The position numbers and the translations under genes were made by a program. 64,000 nucleotides of DNA from Suilimivivens sp964393865 (GTDB lineage Bacteria > Bacillota > Clostridia > Lachnospirales > Lachnospiraceae), in assembly GCA_964393865.1 (NCBI GenBank), contig CAYMUW010000008.1, positions 1 to 64,000 of the forward strand, written 5' to 3'. Shown one piece after another: positions 43,282 to 52,420 of the stretch (its first letter is position 1; the number at the start of each line of letters is the position of its first letter). The notes under the pieces were generated by a model. It worked only from the letters and a program-made list of their open reading frames with translations. It searched no databases and was not told the DNA's origin.

Positions 43282-44494
43282 AATACAGCCTTTCCTCCAC
43301 CAGTATATTTTTCATTTCCTGTAACTCTCCGAAGGTAAGATCACTGCGATCGATCATACCGCTTTCCACCCTCTTTTTAAATATCCCATCAATAATCTTA
43401 GGATAATCCAATTGTATTTGAGGCTCCTTGGAAAACAAATAATGAAAGGAGGAAATCACCGTGTCGGAAAACAAAAGAACTATTGTTTCCTTGGATGTCA
43501 TAATTTCTGTCTTATCGATATATTCTTTTAAAATTTCTCTCACTCTTTGCGGAAAATTGTTTTCCTCCAAAATAGCCTGTACATTTTTCCAGTTGTTCTC
43601 TCCCCGCAGCGTTCCAATTCTATGGTAATATCCGCAGGCCTTCACAACCGCATCATCCAGCTTTAGCCGTTTAGCAATTCTGTCGCATAGATAGGCAGTA
43701 TGAATTGCATGATAGTATTCTTCTTTGGAGGTGTTTTTAAGCTCTACCAGCAAAGAGCATTCGGGATCATTAATATCCATATATAAATCGCGATTTTTAT
43801 ATATAATCGAAAAACTGAAATATTTCAAAAGCACCAGCAAAAGTATCAGACATATCAACAGATTAACCGCGGGAATAAGAAACATAGCGGCATTGAGCTT
43901 TTCGTTTACATACAAAACCTCCTGTATGGAAAGACAGACCATCTGAACCATTAATGAAATCAATAAGGGAAGCCCTACCTTAAAGGAGTCATTTACAGCG
44001 GAAAACACAATAATTCCCACCAGTCCGCCTGTAAAATATACAAAAAATCTAATGTAGCTGTCTGTCCCCGTACAAAGCAGACAGGAAATCATCAGAAGCA
44101 GCGCACCTGAAAAAATACCTACCATCTGGTTTGAGAAAAGCATCAGTCCGATAAATGCCGTCAGATAAGGCCATCCGCCTGCCGGCAGCATGGGAAACAG
44201 TATACTTCCGGTCAGACAAATCAAATAAATCACCGTAAATCTCCACAGATGGTCTTTATTGTCAAAAAGAAACCTGTCCGCCTCCGCACTTTGTTCCATG
44301 GAAAACAGCAGCCCGCAGGCTCCCATCAATACAAGAATAATAATTCCGGATGCTTCAATCAGCGTTCTGCCATACAGGAAAGCAGCCAGCCCTGTTCCCG
44401 CTCCTGTGAGAAGAAATAAAAAAGCCTCCTGAATCCTTCTTCCTATACAACCTGTTTTTTCAATATTACTGCCTGTTTCCACTGTTTTTTCCAT
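43265..44494 (-). CDS. Shortened 7TM-HD protein with degenerate HD motif (PgpH-like)
   Basis: A 409-residue protein at the position normally taken by PgpH/YqfF, the c-di-AMP phosphodiesterase. About seven hydrophobic segments fill residues 22-235; the large extracellular 7TMR-HDED domain of normal homologues (about 700 residues in total) is missing. In the C-terminal HD region the first ligand is kept (EYYHAIH), but the central His-Asp pair is His291-Arg292 (GYYHRIG), and the usual HHG segment after it is replaced by KEYIDKTEIM. I therefore predict no phosphodiesterase activity. It overlaps phoH by 29 bases and ybeY by 17. Confidence 0.85.
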   Translation of the reverse strand: MEKTVETGSNIEKTGCIGRRIQEAFLFLLTGAGTGLAAFLYGRTLIEASGIIILVLMGACGLLFSMEQSAEADRFLFDNKDHLWRFTVIYLICLTGSILFPMLPAGGWPYLTAFIGLMLFSNQMVGIFSGALLLMISCLLCTGTDSYIRFFVYFTGGLVGIIVFSAVNDSFKVGLPLLISLMVQMVCLSIQEVLYVNEKLNAAMFLIPAVNLLICLILLLVLLKYFSFSIIYKNRDLYMDINDPECSLLVELKNTSKEEYYHAIHTAYLCDRIAKRLKLDDAVVKACGYYHRIGTLRGENNWKNVQAILEENNFPQRVREILKEYIDKTEIMTSKETIVLLFSDTVISSFHYLFSKEPQIQLDYPKIIDGIFKKRVESGMIDRSDLTFGELQEMKNILVEERLYYDFLR

Positions 44495-45488
44495 ACGATA
44501 TATTCCTGCTTTTGCGCTTTATACTGTTATTTTTCTTTGCCTCATAATTTTCATAAGCCTTAACGATCTTCTGTACCAAAGGATGCCTTACCACATCCCT
44601 GCTTGACATCTTACAAAAAGCAATTCCTTCAATTCCCTGAAGTACTCTGGTCGCAATATCAAGTCCCGACTGGCTTCCCGGTGCCAAATCCTTCTGGGAA
44701 GCATCACCGGTTACAATCACCTTGGAACCAAAGCCTATTCTGGTTAAAAACATTTTCATCTGTGCCGGAGTGGTGTTCTGCGCTTCATCAAGAATAATAT
44801 AGGCATTATCCAGTGTACGTCCCCGCATATATGCAAGCGGCGCAACCTCGATCAATCCCTTCTCCATATTTCTGGTAAAGGACTCTGCCCCCATAATCTG
44901 ATATAACGCATCATACAACGGCCGCAAATAGGGATCTACCTTGCTCTGCAAATCTCCCGGCAAAAAGCCCAGCTTCTCTCCCGCTTCAATTGCCGGTCTG
45001 GTAAGAATAATTCTCTCGACCTCCTGACTCTTAAAAGCCGTAATCGCCATTGCCATTGCCAGATATGTTTTGCCTGTTCCTGCCGGGCCCAGTCCAAATA
45101 CAATCATGTTATTTCTGATTGCATCCACATACTGTTTCTGTCCAAGAGTTTTGGGCTTTACAGGCTTTCCTGTAATCGTATGACAAATCAAATCCTTATC
45201 TATTTCAAGTAAAACCTCATCATTTTCTTCCATGCTCATAGTAATTGCATAATCCACATTCTGTTCCTGAATGATATTTCCTCTCTTTGATAATTCCGCA
45301 AGCTCATCAAGCACCGCCCTTGTTCTCTGTACATAAGGGGCCGCTCCGCTTATGCGTACCTCTCCGTTGCGGTCTATAATAGAAACCTTGAACTGTCTTT
45401 CCAGCTTTTTGATATGGCTGTCAAACTGACCAAACACATTCTGCTGATCAGCCGCAGGCACTCTGATTATTTCAGAAACCTCTTCCAT
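44466..45488 (-). CDS. phoH: PhoH-family ATPase
   Basis: A 340-residue protein: N-terminal KH-like RNA-binding region (about 30-75) and a P-loop ATPase with GPAGTGKTYLA near residue 130, LTRPAIEAGEKLGFLPGDL and Walker B YIILDEAQNTT. PhoH proteins are linked to RNA metabolism together with YbeY, with which this gene is co-located. GGGAG lies 6 bases before the ATG. The C-terminal tail is basic. It is 17 bases downstream of yqfD. Confidence 0.94.
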   Translation of the reverse strand: MEEVSEIIRVPAADQQNVFGQFDSHIKKLERQFKVSIIDRNGEVRISGAAPYVQRTRAVLDELAELSKRGNIIQEQNVDYAITMSMEENDEVLLEIDKDLICHTITGKPVKPKTLGQKQYVDAIRNNMIVFGLGPAGTGKTYLAMAMAITAFKSQEVERIILTRPAIEAGEKLGFLPGDLQSKVDPYLRPLYDALYQIMGAESFTRNMEKGLIEVAPLAYMRGRTLDNAYIILDEAQNTTPAQMKMFLTRIGFGSKVIVTGDASQKDLAPGSQSGLDIATRVLQGIEGIAFCKMSSRDVVRHPLVQKIVKAYENYEAKKNNSIKRKSRNISYGKNSGNRQ

Positions 45489-45505
45489 CTGCTGCTCCCA
45501 ACTTA

Positions 45506-46780
45506 TTATTCTTGCGTCTCCTCTGCATCCGAAACCTCATTCTCTGCGAGGCTCTCCTCAACTTGAACAATCTGCGTTTTCTTACTTTCTCCGGTTTGTT
45601 CAACGGCAAGAAAATCCGCGTCCATTTTCCAGACACCTGAAGTCTTTTTTATTGTAACATTTTTTTCTACAATTTGTACCCCCTTTTCCTGTAAAGTTTC
45701 AATAAATTTTTGAAGTCTTCCTTCAAACTGCGTTTTGACCTGATCCTGTGTGTATATTTTTTCCTCTACCGTGTATTCTCTTACCAAATCCTTTCCTATA
45801 TACACCGGTAAATAATAATTTTTAAACAGTCTAAGCTGGTTCTTTTCCTCCATCACATCATATTGTTCATATTTTCCAAAAACAGCCGGGATTTTTATCT
45901 TTTTTGTTCCCAAAATCAGAAACGGCTCTTTCCTTTCCCTTCCTGTATACTCCTTATCCTCATATTTTTCGTCTATTTCCTCCTGCAGGGAATAAATACA
46001 TTGAAGCATAATATCTGCATCGGCCACACAATAATCATACCGTTTTACCGTACCGTCGTCATTCAGAATCGGTACACCCCCTTCCACCAGAACATCCCCC
46101 TTTTTCACTTCCGTTCCGGCACTTACCTTTGGAATGCCGCTTCTGGTAACAATGCTGATAACCACACCGTCCTTTTCCGCTACCAGATCCATGCCCTGAT
46201 CCGTTTCTTCCGTTTCCGCTGCTTTCCCTGTATCCTCCACCTTGATTAAATCATTTTCCTTTACCTGAATTACCAGCCTGGTTCCGTCAATCTTAGCCGA
46301 GGTCCATGTAACAATGTCAAATTCCGTTCTGATGGCCTCCTCCAGTTTTTCAATATCAATCCGGTTTTTCTTCATCCCGGTTTGAATTCCGTTATTCAAA
46401 AGAAAATCCTGAAACACATCGGTAGTCACAAAATAATTTCCTGTGATTTCCACGGCCCAGATAAAGCCGGACATCCAAATCCAAAAAGCGATGCTTCCCA
46501 AAAGCCCTGCAATAAAAATGCGCCGCCTCCACATGCGTACAGAAAGAAAGGGTAGTCCATAACGTCCCGTTATGACTACCCTGGTTCCCGTTTTTCTTGT
46601 CAGGCCTTTCAGCTTGTAAAAGTTTTTAAGGCTGATATTCATGGAATAATATTCCCCATGATTTACTATGTTCCACAAAAACAAATGATGATGACTGCAT
46701 AAGTTCATAAACCTTTCGGGAGAAAATCCCCAAACCTTAATTGCAAGATATCCCTGCAGATATCGAATTACCTGTAGCAT
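45506..46780 (-). CDS. yqfD: Sporulation protein YqfD
   Basis: A 424-residue membrane protein needed for sporulation in Bacillus. One hydrophobic segment (about 85-110) separates a basic N-terminal region from a large, probably external beta-rich domain (VEITGNYFVTTDVFQDFL, VAEKDGVVISIVTRSG). The C-terminus is acidic. The start MLQVIRYLQG follows GAGGTG; the upstream GTG at 46792 overlaps that site. Paired with yqfC as in most endospore formers, although the product's exact role is unknown. Confidence 0.9.
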   Translation of the reverse strand: MLQVIRYLQGYLAIKVWGFSPERFMNLCSHHHLFLWNIVNHGEYYSMNISLKNFYKLKGLTRKTGTRVVITGRYGLPFLSVRMWRRRIFIAGLLGSIAFWIWMSGFIWAVEITGNYFVTTDVFQDFLLNNGIQTGMKKNRIDIEKLEEAIRTEFDIVTWTSAKIDGTRLVIQVKENDLIKVEDTGKAAETEETDQGMDLVAEKDGVVISIVTRSGIPKVSAGTEVKKGDVLVEGGVPILNDDGTVKRYDYCVADADIMLQCIYSLQEEIDEKYEDKEYTGRERKEPFLILGTKKIKIPAVFGKYEQYDVMEEKNQLRLFKNYYLPVYIGKDLVREYTVEEKIYTQDQVKTQFEGRLQKFIETLQEKGVQIVEKNVTIKKTSGVWKMDADFLAVEQTGESKKTQIVQVEESLAENEVSDAEETQE

Positions 46781-46803
46781 AACACACCTCACACAGTTTA
46801 TTT

Positions 46804-47139
46804 TTAGACAAAGTAACAGACCCTTTCAATCCATCCGCTGATCTTCATATCCTCATTGGTATAATAAACAATGCTCAGTCTTTTCCCGCAAATTTCAATT
46901 TTACAGGTCTTTCCCTGCAATAGGATTATCTCACTGGTATACTCTATAATTCCTTTATAATTTTCAACAAATGCTTCCGTATTGCCTGTCAGCGTCACAA
47001 TGGATGCTCCCAGCAGGGAATCCTTGGGAAGCTTTAACGATTCAACCATCAGCTCGCGCCCCGATATGGTGCGGTTGGCTTCTCTTTCTTTTCTTGTAGC
47101 GGCCCAGCCGTCCTTAAATCTGCTCTTTTTCTTCATCAT
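46804..47139 (-). CDS. yqfC: Sporulation protein YqfC (YabP/YqfC family)
   Basis: A 111-residue small protein with a basic N-terminus and a beta-rich YabP-like domain (ANRTISGRELMVESL, GIIEYTSEIILLQG, KISGWIERVCYF). No convincing ribosome site precedes the ATG. First gene of the yqfC-yqfD-phoH-HD-ybeY run; in Bacillus this pair is under mother-cell sigma-E control, but I cannot see such a promoter in the 37-base gap. Confidence 0.85.
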   Translation of the reverse strand: MMKKKSRFKDGWAATRKEREANRTISGRELMVESLKLPKDSLLGASIVTLTGNTEAFVENYKGIIEYTSEIILLQGKTCKIEICGKRLSIVYYTNEDMKISGWIERVCYFV

Positions 47140-47176
47140 ATCATACTATATGACCAAAAAAGTGCCGCTAGACCAA

Positions 47177-48478
47177 TTATAACACTCCAATAATGACAGA
47201 ACTCCGTGATACCTTTTCCTTTCCGATATGATAAGCATTTTGAAGTCTTTCCTTTGCTGCCTTCAGCTTATCCGCATCATTGGCATACAGGACTGCCAGT
47301 TCATCACCGGGCTCTACCATATCTCCCACCTTCTTTTTTAAAATTATGCCTACTGTCAGGTCAATAACGCTTTCCTTTGTCTCTCTGCCGCCGCCCAGAA
47401 TAAGGGACGCAATCCCCGCCTCGTCACAGACTATTTTCTGTACATATCCGTAATCAGGGGCTACAATTGCCTCCGAAAGGGAAGCCTGTTCAAAAAGCTC
47501 CGGTTCATAAACAGGGCTGTCATCCCCGCCCTGAGCCTTCACGAACTCGGCAAGCTTTAAAAGCGCACTTCCATCCTCTATCACCTTAGTCAGCTTATCT
47601 CTTCCTTCCTGTTCGTCCTTAGCCGCACCGCCTGCTATCAGCATCAGCGAACCAAGAGACAGGCAAAGCTCTGTAAAATCAGCAGGTCCCTGTCCCTTAA
47701 GGGTTGCAATCGCCTCCTTGACCTCCAGGATATTTCCGATGGCATTGCCAAGAGGCTGATCCATATCGGATACCACCGCCATGGTATTGCGCCCCGCATT
47801 CCTGCCAAGCCGCACCATTTCCTGTGCCAGCGCAAAAGCATCCTCTCTCTTTTTCATAAAGGCGCCGCTTCCCGTCTTTACGTCCAGTACAATAGCATCC
47901 GCCCCCGCAGCCAGCTTTTTGCTCATAATGGAGGATGCAATCAGGGACATATTGTCCACCGTAGCGGTCACATCCCTAAGAGCATAAAGCTTTTTATCGG
48001 CAGGAGCCAGCTCCCTGGTCTGTCCCATAATGGCAATACCGATCTTATTCACATTTTCAACGAATTGGTCAATGGATATCTCCGTCGAAAAGCCGTGAAA
48101 GCTTTCCAGCTTGTCAATGGTGCCTCCTGTGTGGCCCAGTCCTCTTCCGCTCATTTTGGCTATTTTTACCCCACAGGCAGCCACCATGGGCGTTAAAGCC
48201 AGAGAAGTCTTATCTCCAACCCCGCCGGTACTGTGCTTATCCACCTTCACTCCCTGGATCATAGACAAATCAAGCATTTCTCCGCTTTCCGCCATCGCCA
48301 TGGTGAGATGCAGCGTTTCCTCCTCATCCATTCCCACAAAATAAATGGCCATCATCATTGCCGACATCTGATAATCGGGAATCTCACCCCTTGTATAGCC
48401 GTCAACCATAAAATAGATTTCTTCTTTAGACAGCTTACCGCCATTGCGCTTTTTCATAATCAGGTCATACATTCTCAT
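47177..48478 (-). CDS. pdp: Pyrimidine-nucleoside phosphorylase
   Basis: A 433-residue enzyme splitting uridine, thymidine and deoxyuridine into base and sugar phosphate for salvage. The family signature SGRGLGHTGGTIDKLE is present, plus the phosphate-binding KHSTGGVGDKTS. The C-terminal barrel domain is intact. GGGGGA lies 7 bases before MRMYDLIMKKR (48478), which matches known N-termini; 48493 is the longer, less likely start. Confidence 0.95.
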   Translation of the reverse strand: MRMYDLIMKKRNGGKLSKEEIYFMVDGYTRGEIPDYQMSAMMMAIYFVGMDEEETLHLTMAMAESGEMLDLSMIQGVKVDKHSTGGVGDKTSLALTPMVAACGVKIAKMSGRGLGHTGGTIDKLESFHGFSTEISIDQFVENVNKIGIAIMGQTRELAPADKKLYALRDVTATVDNMSLIASSIMSKKLAAGADAIVLDVKTGSGAFMKKREDAFALAQEMVRLGRNAGRNTMAVVSDMDQPLGNAIGNILEVKEAIATLKGQGPADFTELCLSLGSLMLIAGGAAKDEQEGRDKLTKVIEDGSALLKLAEFVKAQGGDDSPVYEPELFEQASLSEAIVAPDYGYVQKIVCDEAGIASLILGGGRETKESVIDLTVGIILKKKVGDMVEPGDELAVLYANDADKLKAAKERLQNAYHIGKEKVSRSSVIIGVL

Positions 48479-48517
48479 TTTCCGTTCCCCCATATTTTCC
48501 TATTAACGCCCAAGATA

Positions 48518-49228
48518 CTATCTTCTTTTTATCCGGTGTATCTGCGGCTTTAGCGTTATATCAGACACAATCATTCCTTCCCGCTGGCTTAAAACAAATT
48601 CCACTGCAGACGCAACCTCCTCCGGTAAAAGATAGGATTCTGCCTCGTCCCCTTCTCTAAAATCCGCATTGCGGTAGAGATCGGTTTTGGTCATGTCGGG
48701 AAAGATCGTTACCACCTTTACGCCGTATTTTCGTGTCTCGTCAAACAGACTGTGGGAAAAGCTGGCGAGTCCCGCTTTTGTAGCGCCGTATGCGCATCCG
48801 TGAGGATTGGATTCTGTTGCGGTCACAGAGGAAATATTGATTACATATCCCTCATTTTTCTTCAAATGCCGCAAAAGCTGCTGAGTAAGAATCATGGGTG
48901 CCTCCAGATTGGTCCGCACAAGCTCTTTAATCTTTCCCGGACTTAATTCCTCATGAAGTCCATAATATCCCACCCCCGCATTATTCACCAGAATATGCAC
49001 CTGATGCATGGATGCAATCTGTTTTACACAATCACATAACCGATCCGTATCAAGCAAATCACAGACTATCGGATGAAAGACATTATCCTCCTTAAGCTGC
49101 ACCTTCTCAAAATTTCTTCCCAGACCGAATACCTGATACCCAAGCTCACAAAGCTTCCTGCTGATTGCATAGCCTATACCGGAGGACGCTCCTGTTACAA
49201 TTGCTGCTTTTTTTGCTACTCTTTCCAC
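48518..49228 (-). CDS. Short-chain dehydrogenase/reductase
   Basis: A 236-residue SDR. Cofactor motif TGASSGIG near residue 13, NNAG near 82, catalytic Ser in INISSVTA and Tyr-Lys in YGATKAG. GLGRN after the second strand suggests NADP preference. The start is GTG with AAGGAG 11 bases upstream, and it overlaps the spore photoproduct lyase gene by 13 bases. The substrate is unknown. Confidence 0.88.
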   Translation of the reverse strand: MERVAKKAAIVTGASSGIGYAISRKLCELGYQVFGLGRNFEKVQLKEDNVFHPIVCDLLDTDRLCDCVKQIASMHQVHILVNNAGVGYYGLHEELSPGKIKELVRTNLEAPMILTQQLLRHLKKNEGYVINISSVTATESNPHGCAYGATKAGLASFSHSLFDETRKYGVKVVTIFPDMTKTDLYRNADFREGDEAESYLLPEEVASAVEFVLSQREGMIVSDITLKPQIHRIKRR

Positions 49229-50235
49229 CTGAAAATTTTCTCCTTAGAAATCTTTTCCTCTAGTCTCCCTGTCAAAAATGATTCCATCTGTTCCATCAGC
49301 TCCTTGGGATAATGATAAAACCCGTCTTCATTCTGAAAAGGGAACCAAACCACCGCCGAATCCGGCTCCTGCCTTCTCATTTTCTTTAAATAGTCCTGAG
49401 AAATCCGAAAGCTTCCCACGCTTACATCCACGATTTTTTCCAAATCAATGGTATCATATACCTGCCTTAGCATTTCTTCATAATATTGCTTCCACCCCGG
49501 CAAATAGATCATGGGATCAAAGCAAAGCCGCACTGGAATGCCCCTCTTCACCATCTCTGCCGCACAGGAAAGACGCTCTTTAAGCGCCGGAGTCTGATGC
49601 TCACAGGCATCAATAACAGCCTGCGGTGACAGAGTAAAGGCATAGATCGCTCCGGGAACCGGTCTGGCATTCCGGGCATACAGCTTATTTGCACATTTGG
49701 TTCGTATCTCTATTTTCAAATTCTCATGCTTCTCCGTAAAAGCACACCATTTTTCTGCATATCCGATGATCTGCTCCAATGCCAGCAAATCCGTATCATA
49801 AGAAACGCACAGATACATGGGATGAGATTTCAGCATCTCCTCCACCCGGGCAAAAACATCCTCCAGATTTGCAAATATCACAATATTTGCAGACGGATAC
49901 ATCCCTTTTAAATAGCAGTATTCACAGTCAAAAACACAGTTCATCATGCAGGAGGTATAGTAAAAATGGTCATTTCCAAAGCTCTGACATACCGGCGCTC
50001 CTTCATAGATCAGCGTTCCCTGCTTGGCAGCCAAAATCAGGTTCTGGGAACAGTGCTGAAACGTAAAGCTTTGTTTACTTCGGCAAAATATATCCTTATA
50101 ATGACCGATCTCAATCACCTTTGCCGTCGGAAATTTAGACAAAATCTCCTGTGTGCGAGGGAGCCTGCGAACAGACTCCTCCACATAAATATGTGAAAAA
50201 AACGCATTAAAATAATCTTCCTTTAAGCTCTTCAA
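49216..50235 (-). CDS. splB: Spore photoproduct lyase-family radical SAM protein
   Basis: A 339-residue radical SAM protein. The cluster motif is C100-x3-C104-x2-C107 (NCVFDCEYCYL), preceded by C96; the N-terminal FFSHIYVEESVRRLPRTQEIL and PTAKVIEIGHYKDIF are typical of clostridial SplB, which repairs UV-made thymine dimers in germinating spores. The start appears to be TTG at 50235 with AAGGA 10 bases upstream; no ATG occurs until residue 97. It overlaps the nucleosidase gene by 29 bases and the SDR by 13, so all three are tightly coupled. Confidence 0.88.
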   Translation of the reverse strand: MKSLKEDYFNAFFSHIYVEESVRRLPRTQEILSKFPTAKVIEIGHYKDIFCRSKQSFTFQHCSQNLILAAKQGTLIYEGAPVCQSFGNDHFYYTSCMMNCVFDCEYCYLKGMYPSANIVIFANLEDVFARVEEMLKSHPMYLCVSYDTDLLALEQIIGYAEKWCAFTEKHENLKIEIRTKCANKLYARNARPVPGAIYAFTLSPQAVIDACEHQTPALKERLSCAAEMVKRGIPVRLCFDPMIYLPGWKQYYEEMLRQVYDTIDLEKIVDVSVGSFRISQDYLKKMRRQEPDSAVVWFPFQNEDGFYHYPKELMEQMESFLTGRLEEKISKEKIFRWKE

Positions 50236-51067
50236 AACGCAGTTTTCCTTCTCTTTTATCCTTACACGGGAAAAGCCCTTCCCGGTACATCTCTTGTATC
50301 ACGGAAACATAATCCGTTCCTGACAGCTCCATGTAACGGATATGCTGCTTTAGCATATCCCGCATAACCTTAGAGCAGTGCATATCCGTGCAAAGCTTTT
50401 CCAGCATAACTTCTTTTTCCGTCCATAAGCAGTTTTCATTCCACGTATCTTGGCACAATATTTCAGGAAGCTGCTTCACCAAATCAAACAGCTCATCCTG
50501 ACAGGCTTCCATTAACTGCTCAACCTGTTTCGCCGAAACCTCTTTTGCCCCTCCGCTGTCAGACACTATTTTCAGAAACACCATTTGATGAGGGCCAAAA
50601 TAATAGGAACCTGCCTGATAAATTGCTGCCGCTTCCATATCATAAAGATTTCCACCGGAAAACGCCAATGGCGCTTCTGCACCGTCTTTCTCTCTGTTCC
50701 AGGGCCGCATTCCTGTCACCACAGCCTCTTCATCAAAATTATGAGAATATAAAATATCGGGATAAAATGTTTTTCCCGTTGCCTGTTCCGTCAATTTATT
50801 ACACACAAAAACCCCGGCAGTTCCCGATCTGTGGGCACAGGTTCCGATATTAAGGAGCATATCTTCCTCCTTCGGCTTGTATTCTGCACATGCACTGCCC
50901 ACCGCAGCGGCTGCGGCAATTTCACCGATACCGGTAATGATAAGCCGGATACCTGCCCTCTCACTGTAAAATTCCTGAAAACGCGTGTTTTTCGGATTTT
51001 TTTCCAGATGAAAATGTCTGATAAAAACATGTGCTTCACAATATAAAGCGGTAAATATATAAATCAT
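50207..51067 (-). CDS. PNP/MTAN-superfamily nucleosidase-like protein
   Basis: A 286-residue protein. The first 190 residues follow the nucleoside phosphorylase/nucleosidase fold: IYIFTALYCEAHVF, the catalytic-region segment YDMEAAAIYQAG and FLKIVSDSGG with the Asp that protonates the base. The last 95 residues (about 192-286) form an extra helical domain not found in plain MTA/SAH nucleosidases. The 29-base overlap with the spore photoproduct lyase start suggests a joint function, for example removing 5'-deoxyadenosine or handling damaged nucleosides; that is inference. Confidence 0.75.
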   Translation of the reverse strand: MIYIFTALYCEAHVFIRHFHLEKNPKNTRFQEFYSERAGIRLIITGIGEIAAAAAVGSACAEYKPKEEDMLLNIGTCAHRSGTAGVFVCNKLTEQATGKTFYPDILYSHNFDEEAVVTGMRPWNREKDGAEAPLAFSGGNLYDMEAAAIYQAGSYYFGPHQMVFLKIVSDSGGAKEVSAKQVEQLMEACQDELFDLVKQLPEILCQDTWNENCLWTEKEVMLEKLCTDMHCSKVMRDMLKQHIRYMELSGTDYVSVIQEMYREGLFPCKDKREGKLRFEELKGRLF

Positions 51068-51131
51068 CTATGTGTCCGTTTCTTTCCCATTATATTTAAG
51101 GCACTTTCTAACCAATCCTCACCTTTCGCCC

Positions 51132-51611
51132 TTACTTATGATACGGCTCACCCATACTGATCCGATACCCTCTGTATATTTGCTCCAAAAGAATTACGCG
51201 CATCAGCTGATGCGGAAAGGTCATATTGGAAAAGCTAACAGCCTCATCTGCGGCTTTTGACACACTTTGATGCAGTCCCAATGAACCGCCGATTACAAAT
51301 TGAATATGGCTTTTCCCCTGAACGCCCAACTCATTTATTTTTCTTGCAAAGGAAATGGAATCCGGCTGCTTTCCTTCAATTTCCAGAGTAAAAATATAAG
51401 CATCCTCTTTCAGATGCTTTAAAATTCCGGCAGCCTCCTTTTCTTTGATTTGCTCTTCCTCCGCCGGACTTGCATGATCAGGAGTCTTTTCATCCTGCAC
51501 CTCTATAATCTCAAGTCTGCAATATCTGGAAAGCCGCTTCTCAAATTCGGAAACTGCCCTTCTATAAAAATCCTCTTTTATTTTTCCAACACAGATAAGG
51601 GTAATCTTCAC
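51132..51611 (-). CDS. rlmH: 23S rRNA (pseudouridine1915-N3)-methyltransferase
   Basis: A 159-residue SPOUT methyltransferase. N-terminal MKITLICVGKIKEDFY, the SAM loop FVIGGSLGL and the C-terminal knot SNMTFPHQLMRVILLEQIYRGYRI are diagnostic. It methylates pseudouridine 1915 in helix 69 of 23S rRNA. Ends 64 bases before the nucleosidase gene and starts 3 bases after the zinc-ribbon gene. Confidence 0.96.
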   Translation of the reverse strand: MKITLICVGKIKEDFYRRAVSEFEKRLSRYCRLEIIEVQDEKTPDHASPAEEEQIKEKEAAGILKHLKEDAYIFTLEIEGKQPDSISFARKINELGVQGKSHIQFVIGGSLGLHQSVSKAADEAVSFSNMTFPHQLMRVILLEQIYRGYRISMGEPYHK

Positions 51612-51614
51612 GAT

Positions 51615-52361
51615 TTATTCTTCTCCGTCCTCAAATATTTCGGGATAAACCTCTTCTATCAGCCTGTCCAGATATGCCTCATCAAGGTTCATAAACTGCT
51701 TGCTAATAGCTTTTTTCATATAATCAATACGCTGAAAATACTTAAGCTCCAAGGGCTCTTCCGAAAGCTCTAATGCTGCATCAATGCTTTCCTCATAAAG
51801 ATTTTCCACACACCATTTTTTAATTTCTGTTGTCAGATTGTTTTCCTTGTATGCCTTTCTCTTTAAAATTTTAGAATTGCGGAGAGAAACAATTCCTATA
51901 ATGATAAACAGGATAAAAAGTACGCCCATAACTTCTGTAACAATATACTTATTGGTAACAGACATATTAATGTCAATCACTCCCACAAAGAACAGAATGA
52001 TTACTATAAGGCCCAATCCCCCCACAGCCAAAAGCGTATAAGCCGAAGTTCTGTTTTCTTCCGCTCTTTCTTCATTGTTCATGTATACGCCCTGATAGGA
52101 TGGTGCCGGTTCCTCTTCGTCAAAAGCAAAGCCTTCCAACTCATCCGCATTCATAAGTTCCTCGGGAATGTCACCGTTTTCAACCATGGCCTGTGCCGCT
52201 GCCATAATCATTTCCTCTGAAACATCTTCCGCCAGATAAGCCTCCATATCCCCCTGCGCATTCTTTTCCTCAACAAGCTCGTCCACAAGCTCACATCCGC
52301 AATCTGCGCAGACGGTTATTCCCGCTCTATACTCGCACTTACATTTAGGACACCATGCCAT
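51615..52361 (-). CDS. Zinc-ribbon membrane protein of unknown function
   Basis: A 248-residue protein. A zinc ribbon opens it (CPKCKCEYRAGITVCADCGC, residues 4-23), followed by an acidic linker (25-100), two hydrophobic segments (about 108-128 and 140-160) with a short loop, and an acidic helical C-terminus. I do not recognise a named family beyond the ribbon. The layout resembles the 493-residue protein at 56299-57780. Only 3 bases separate it from rlmH, so the two are cotranscribed. Confidence 0.8.
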   Translation of the reverse strand: MAWCPKCKCEYRAGITVCADCGCELVDELVEEKNAQGDMEAYLAEDVSEEMIMAAAQAMVENGDIPEELMNADELEGFAFDEEEPAPSYQGVYMNNEERAEENRTSAYTLLAVGGLGLIVIILFFVGVIDINMSVTNKYIVTEVMGVLFILFIIIGIVSLRNSKILKRKAYKENNLTTEIKKWCVENLYEESIDAALELSEEPLELKYFQRIDYMKKAISKQFMNLDEAYLDRLIEEVYPEIFEDGEE

Positions 52362-52420
52362 ACTCCATACCTCCTTTATACCCTAAGTTCTATTTTACTA
52401 CGGATTGGCATGTGTTTCCA

